From positions 186,735,033 through 186,799,032 of the forward strand of contig BTPG01000003.1 in the NCBI GenBank assembly GCA_036245525.1: DNA of 64,000 nucleotides. The letters are read 5' to 3'. The position numbers and the translations under genes are program-made. Positions 59,508 to 64,000 of the stretch are shown here, one piece after another. The DNA is from Semisulcospira habei (Eukaryota > Mollusca > Gastropoda > Semisulcospiridae). How positions within the stretch are numbered: position 1 is the stretch's first letter; each line of letters begins with the position of its first letter. The notes beneath the pieces are model-generated. The model did no database searches, was not told where the DNA came from, and worked only from the letters and a program-made list of their open reading frames with translations.

Positions 59508-59602
59508 TTAAGCATTTGCGTGTTGGTAGCGGTTATAGTCGCGATGATTCCTGTTGGAAACGGCATCGCGACTAAAACCGCTACCGACACGCAAAGGGTT
59601 AA
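59508..59602. mobile_element. Family C TTAA hairpin
   Basis: GCATTTGCGTGTTGGTAGCG to CCGACACGCAAAGGGTTAA; tip slightly mismatched. Confidence 0.85.
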
Positions 59603-59864
59603 TTGTGCCTCACCGGGGATGCGGTCGGTCTTCGTGACTCCACACACGCTAACAGACACCAATTAGGGGTCAGCTGCATGCATGATCTTAAAGCCTTCGT
59701 AAGCCACTACGCAAAGAAACAGGCATACGATGACCGCTGCTTAGCAGATCACCTCTACAACACGGGGAGTGAGCGGTGTTGTTTGCCACTACTCGCTGTT
59801 ACAGAGGTAATGGCCCAGGCAACGATCGTCCCGTGCCTGTGTCCAAGGTGCTGTGCTATCAGTA

Positions 59865-60116
59865 TACAGTAAACTCCGGATCAGTATAACAAATGGCCAG
59901 GCGACCCACTTTTTCTTGTTGTTTTATCCGATGTTTGTTATAAGCGAAGTAATTTACGTTGAAAAACTGCTGTTGGGACCAAAGTGTTGCTATATCCGAC
60001 ATTTCTTATATCCGACCTTCCGCCGTGAGACGGCCTTAGTCGCCTGCTCGGCGTTAAACCCAAATAACTAACTAACTAATTTATACCCGACCTTGTTATA
60101 CGTGAAGTAGACTGTA
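59865..60116. mobile_element. Family J pogo/Tc1-like element with TA duplication
   Basis: TA-CAGTAAACTCCGGATC at 59865 and GTAGACTG-TA at 60107-60116. It carries the T insertion described next. Confidence 0.85.
60006..60094 (+). mobile_element. Family T retroposon tail nested in J, 14-bp duplication
   Basis: Body 60020-60080 (GCCGTGAGACGGCC ... GGCGTTAAACCCAAATAACT). Flanks TTATATCCGACCTT and TTATACCCGACCTT differ at one base. Confidence 0.85.
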
Positions 60117-60191
60117 TAAAGGAACACAGTGAGTACTAGTGGCTTGCGCAGGAATCAAAGTGATCCTTCTTCGAGGAAGGCCAGAAAGGGT

Positions 60192-60442
60192 TAACCCCTT
60201 GACTGCCAATGGACGCAGATCGTCTTTCTCAAATCTTTGGTCATTCAGCACCTCACAGAGCCCCGGCCGGCCGTCCTAGGGACGCGACGCACGTTGGTCT
60301 CAGCAAGCGACATAGATCCTCATGAGCCCCCGCGACAGCGGGGGCTCATGAGGATCTATGTCGCTTGCTCTGTGTCTCGTGATCTATGTCTCGTGCACGT
60401 AGATCACGTCCACTCTTTGTCTCGGCTGTGAAGTGGTTTTAC
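60192..60442. mobile_element. Family B TTAA hairpin with a duplicated right arm
   Basis: TTAACCCCTTGACTGCCAAT, perfect stem from AGCAAGCGACATAGATCC; after the stem GTGATCTATGTCTCGTGC repeats part of the arm; end CTCGGCTGTGAAGTGG. Confidence 0.87.
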
Positions 60443-60499
60443 AGCTCGCAATGTCTCCTTCATAAAATAATGTTCTCGGCAGGTGACATAGAACCTCGT

Positions 60500-60770
60500 T
60501 CGCCGGGGGATGAGGGGGGTTGGGGGGGTAGGGGAGGGGGGGGGGGGTCTTGCAGCTGGGTGGTTGTAACCTTGTCCCGTTAGTGAGGAGGTTAAAGTGA
60601 CCTCCATCATGACCGACTGACCGACACACACCCTGAATCAATCGTCGATGTTTTTGACGGTTCTTGATGGACCGTGAGACATGATGAAATGAGAGGCGTC
60701 AGTGTAAATCAGAAAATATATAGGGCTCGACAGCATTTCTCAGGAAGCGGGAGCGAGAAAATACGAGACG
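60500..60770. repeat. Segment duplicated at 62925-63095
   Basis: A G-rich tract followed by ACATGATGAAATGAGAGGCG, TCAGTGTAAATCAGAAAATA and GCAGCATTTCTCAGG-type text occurs in both places in the same order. Confidence 0.75.
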
Positions 60771-60848
60771 AATGACCTAAAGTTTTTGTATTCTACTCAG
60801 TTTCTTCTTAGATTACTTTATGTATGTTACCTCCAGCACAGACCATTT

Positions 60849-60850
<2 letters not shown>

Positions 60851-60930
<80 letters not shown>
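60851..60930. repeat. (GA)n microsatellite
   Basis: About 80 bp of GA. Confidence 0.97.
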
Positions 60931-60932
<2 letters not shown>

Positions 60933-60960
60933 AGAGTTATATTCCGGTCTCTTCTACCCT

Positions 60961-61178
60961 ATGAAGGCAAAAGACAGTAAGCCCACTTTTTTGTGAAAAG
61001 CGAGAATTTAGGAAAGACAGTTACAACACGAATTGTGTTGTATCTGTCTTTTCTAAGCGTGTTTCTTTCTTCGCTGGGTTCTTCTCTGCATTTTACACGC
61101 TTGGCAGTCACCTTTTTGGTCCGGATCATGAAAATCTTACTTTTCACAAAATGGAATCACTGTCGTTTGCCTTCGCGG
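60961..61178. mobile_element. Family S hairpin split by a truncated family G
   Basis: GAAGGCAAAAGACAGTAAGC and GTGAAAAGCGAGAATT, then G (61011-61126), then ATGAAAATCTTACTTTTCAC and CTGTCGTTTGCCTTCG. Confidence 0.78.
61011..61127 (+). mobile_element. Family G, 5'-truncated, nested in S
   Basis: Begins inside the left arm (GGAAAGACAGTTACAACACG) and keeps the full 3' end (GGCAGTCACCTTTTTGGTCC then GGATC). Confidence 0.8.
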
Positions 61179-61210
61179 GCCAAGTCCTCCATCACGCACT
61201 TTTCTACATC

Positions 61211-61424
61211 TTAACCCCTTCACTGCCAGGAAACTGTCCACACGATCCAAATGCAAGAGACATAGATCCTCATGAGCCCCCGCAGTCGCGGGGGCTCATG
61301 AGGATCTATGTCTCTTGCTGACTCCTCTTTGTGTCTATGCTCTCTGGATGCATCGGGCTGCTGGGCGTTGAAGAGACACGAATTTCAGATACCACTCTGC
61401 GTCCACTGGCAGTGAAGGGGTTAA
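61211..61424. mobile_element. Family B TTAA hairpin, reference copy (214 bp)
   Basis: TTAACCCCTTCACTGCCAGG to CTGGCAGTGAAGGGGTTAA; perfect inner stem from TGCAAGAGACATAGATCC; outer ends also complementary. Confidence 0.93.
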
Positions 61425-61555
61425 ACCTTTCAGCCTCCTCCATCATCCCAACAGTTTCCTCGAAAACATCTGCCGGCCTCCCGGTCCATCAACCCACGAT
61501 CCCCAGAACTTCTTCCGGCCTTTTCCATCACCCACTTCCTTCCCCCACCCCCCAC

Positions 61556-61777
61556 ACTTTGGTACCGGTTTCAGGCCACTTTACAAATTTCAAATACAAG
61601 CGATCAAAAATCTCTGTAACTTCAGTAGTTGAACTGGCCCTTCGTCTGTCTTGTACTGTGTTTGTCTTAAATGGCGTAAATCCGTGTCTGTTACGTGAGT
61701 GTGCGTGTTGGGTTTCAGTTCGCGGCGCTTTGAGTCGATTTGCCCGAAAATTGAGAATAAGCGCTTAAATAATAACG

Positions 61778-61840
<63 letters not shown>
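61556..61840 (+). mobile_element. Repeat U copy 2 (LINE-type end with (ATT)n)
   Basis: CACACTTTGGTACCGGTTTC to AATAAGCGCTTAAATAATAA, CGGT then (ATT)n. Almost identical inverse of 53562-53818. Confidence 0.87.
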
Positions 61841-61841
<1 letters not shown>

Positions 61842-62036
61842 TTCCCATAGATCTGCTTTGGCAGTTATTCACAGCCCCTCATCCATCCACTTTAGTAATG
61901 TTTAGGCAAAGTTCGCTGCAATAGTGTGAACTTGATCTGACTCGATCGCGTATGTGCCGAATCTACTAATCCAATCCCTGAATCCAGTCCAATCCAAAGT
62001 TTCGTTTGACACTTACAGACCCAACAGCGGGATAAT

Positions 62037-62142
62037 TTAACCCTTTGCGTGTCGGTAGCGGGTTTTGTCGTGATGATTCCTTTTGTCGTGATGATTTCTG
62101 TGGAATCATCGCGACAAAAACCGCTACCGAAGTGCACAGGAT
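62037..62142. mobile_element. Family C hairpin with duplicated inner arm
   Basis: TTAACCCTTTGCGTGTCGG; TTTGTCGTGATGATTCC is repeated as TTTGTCGTGATGATTTC; right end lost. Confidence 0.82.
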
Positions 62143-62384
62143 TGATAAAATGACGGCTCAGTGGTATTACTGTGCGTACCTGAATAGCTTGGCAAAGTGA
62201 GGAGCGCCGATGTTTCATTCAAATTCGTTTGTCGATCTCACTCCCGCGACTTATACATTATACTCTGGACAGAAGTGCGTTACGGTAACCTACTACCAAG
62301 GATGTGAACATTGTATACACAATTTGAGTAGGAATACTTATTAGGAACAAAAACAAAACGAAATTGGCCCCTTCTGTCCCTACT

Positions 62385-62515
62385 CCCCCCCCCCCCCCCC
62401 CCCCGCCCTCCTCTCCTTCATCTCTAACATCTCTTACCGCCCTCCTCTCCTTCATCCCTAACATCTCCCACACGTCCATCCCCTACAACCTCCTCCCCTT
62501 CCTCCTCATCCTTTT
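62385..62515. repeat. C-rich tract
   Basis: C-run at 62386-62404 then CCTCCTCTCC-type text with CTCCTTCATC(C/T)CTAACATCTC twice. Confidence 0.8.
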
Positions 62516-62516
62516 A

Positions 62517-62575
62517 ACCGCCGTGAGATGGCCTTTGTTGCCTGCTCGACGTTTAAACCCAAATAACTAAACCAA
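62517..62575 (+). mobile_element. Family T retroposon tail
   Basis: GCCGTGAGATGGCCTTTGTT, GCTCGACGTTTAAACCCAAA, TAACTAA. Confidence 0.65.
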
Positions 62576-62754
62576 ACTCATCCTTTTAAGGGCATTGCCC
62601 CAATTCCACTAGTGATAAAATCAGGCACGTTCCAACACCGCTCATAGAGCCCTCAATGATTGAGACAGGACCGCTAGATGTCCGGGACTCCGGTCAATCG
62701 AATCTAAAATAAATGGCGTGCTGAAATGGTGCTCACGCCGCGAACCGCACCCGT

Positions 62755-62826
62755 CTGCAAGAAGCACAGATCCTCATGAGCCCCCGCAGGCCGCGGCTCA
62801 TGAGGATCTGTGCTTCTTGCCCAAAG
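62755..62826. mobile_element. Family B hairpin core, perfect
   Basis: CTGCAAGAAGCACAGATCCT pairs exactly with AGGATCTGTGCTTCTTGC. Confidence 0.83.
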
Positions 62827-63111
62827 AACATTTACTCATGTATTTCTACCGCGAGAAAGTTGAAGCCATATTAAGTTGCATGATACGATGGATGAGACGT
62901 GTCAGCCACTTTAACAGGGAGGGCAGGGGGGGGGGAGGGGGGGCTAGGTGGAAGGGGGGGGGGGGAGTGCTGCGAGCGAGGATAGGGAGATCTAATAGGC
63001 TGTATGACATGATGAAATGAGAGGTGTCAGTGTAAATCAGAAAATATAGGACATCGCAGCATCTCTCGGCAGCGGGAGAAAATATGAGAATCTGGAAATG
63101 TCCTCCACGTG

Positions 63112-63178
63112 GGTGTGCTGGCCTGTAATTTTGAACCTTACGGTTGATAGCCTTAAGGTCCTAAATCAAAGACTAGCT
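63112..63178. mobile_element. Family L hairpin
   Basis: TGTGCTGGCCTGTAATTTTG, ACCTTACGGTTGATAGCC, AAGGTCCTAAATCAAAGACT. Confidence 0.62.
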
Positions 63179-63279
63179 TGTCCATATAACTCTCAGATCG
63201 ATTTATATACATGGGCTGAGGGCTCTCTCACTCAAACATATCAACTCCTTCAACATTTTAGGTCACGGCCTAGAAACCC

Positions 63280-63800
63280 AGGATCACTTGTCTACAATTC
63301 CTAAGCCATCTGCAAGAGGTATAGATTCTCATGAGCCCCTGCCTTGGCAGGGTCTCATGAGAATCTATACCTCTTGCTCGGAGTGATCTACTTCTGCGTA
63401 TTTGTCCTCAGAATGAGAACGCATCTTGTTTGAAAACTGCGACTCTCCGTATAAGCTCATTGGCAGGGTCTCATGAAAATCTATACCTCTTGCTCGGAGT
63501 GATCTACTTCTGTGTATTCTTCCTCAGAATGAGAAAGTCTCAAACATAGTTATCAACTCAAACACTTTAGGTCACCGGGATTAAAAAAAAAAAAAAAAAA
63601 CCAGGATCACTAATACTCTACAAAGTCCCAAGCCATCTGCAAGAGGCATAGATTCTCATGAGCCCCTGCCTTGGCAGGGGCTCATGAGAATCTATACCTC
63701 TTGCTTGGAGTCATCTACTTCTGCGTATTTGTCCTCAGAATGAGAACGAATCTTGTTTGAAAACTGCGACTCTCCGTATAAGCTCATTGTGAAGACTGTG
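63280..63800. repeat. Three-fold segmental repeat, each with a B hairpin
   Basis: Units with CCAGGATCACT, AAGCCATCTGCAAGAGG, the hairpin and TCTACTTCTGCGTATTTGTC then CAGAATGAGAACG lie at 63280-63455, 63457-63535 (lacks the left half) and 63601-63790. Stem: TGCAAGAGGTATAGATTCTC with tip CCCCTGCCTTGGCAGGG. Confidence 0.85.
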
Positions 63801-64000
63801 GCCGAAGAAAATGTTGGGAATACCAAGATGCTTATATCTGTATCATCTTCCAGACCATACGTCATTAGGCGAGCCGGGGATGTCACCACCAGCATGTCGA
63901 ACAGCTTCGCAAGCTTGACAATAATAGCTCTAGTTACGAAAGATTTAAACTGATGTGCCCATCGTTACTAACACAGAGGGACGCCTAAATAACTAGTCAC

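Noticed and set aside
59603..59872. 89-residue + strand frame with several Cys and His
   Set aside because: No signal, domain or splice partner recognised; starts inside a family C hairpin end.

Overview
This window is animal genomic DNA. It has GT-AG introns, small exons in a sea of dispersed repeats, tRNA-derived SINEs, LINE fragments, long microsatellites and no operons. The repeat tails (ends such as TTAAACCCAAATAACTAA, and tRNA-type SINEs) and an alanine/threonine-rich secreted protein fit a marine mollusc, probably a gastropod. That assignment is inference. Two host genes can be assembled exon by exon. Gene 1 (+ strand, 6376-12982) has five exons joining in frame into a 202-residue secreted protein: signal peptide, cysteine-free mucin-like Ala/Pro/Val/Thr repeat, and an acidic helical C-terminal region of unknown family. 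Gene 2 (- strand, coding exons between 32117 and 20825, with a possible first exon near 40775) has eight exons joining in frame into a 280-residue (or 286-residue) tetraspanin with four membrane segments and a six-cysteine large extracellular loop. All splice sites, phases and lengths were worked out by eye. Nearly everything else is transposon-derived. Most striking is a swarm of near-perfect hairpin elements in several sequence-unrelated families. Letters used below: A (about 214 bp, stem with GGCGCC centre), B (about 215 bp, inner stem reading GCAAGAGGCATAGATCC), C (about 92 bp, TCGCGATGATTCC stem), D, E and F. These all begin TTAACYC and end GRGTTAA, the hallmark of piggyBac-type insertion at TTAA, and several are joined head to tail sharing one TTAA, or nested with a duplicated TTAA. 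Families I (TA-flanked), J and K (CAGT/CAGCAGAACCT ends, pogo/Tc1-like) and one hAT-like element (CAGGGGCGGAT ends) are other DNA-transposon derivatives. Family G is odd: a long hairpin with an asymmetric conserved 3' end and 12-13 bp target duplications. L, M, N and S are short hairpins of unknown class. Retroposons include a tRNA SINE (Q) with perfect 14-15 bp target duplications, a second tRNA SINE (W), a 388-bp retroposon (X) nested in W, a family R with 11-14 bp duplications, and LINE coding fragments at 11145, 37376 and 48467. Region by region: 1-6200 repeats only; 6200-13230 gene 1 with elements in every intron except possibly none of functional note; 13230-20800 SINEs and hairpins; 20825-32117 (perhaps to 40775) tetraspanin with element-filled introns; 33000-48400 repeats; 48467-49473 truncated LINE; 49543-50958 a pogo-like element swollen by about 17 copies of a 75-76 bp internal tandem repeat; 51000-64000 repeats with some duplicated segments. 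No rRNA, functional tRNA, CRISPR or bacterial-type feature is present.
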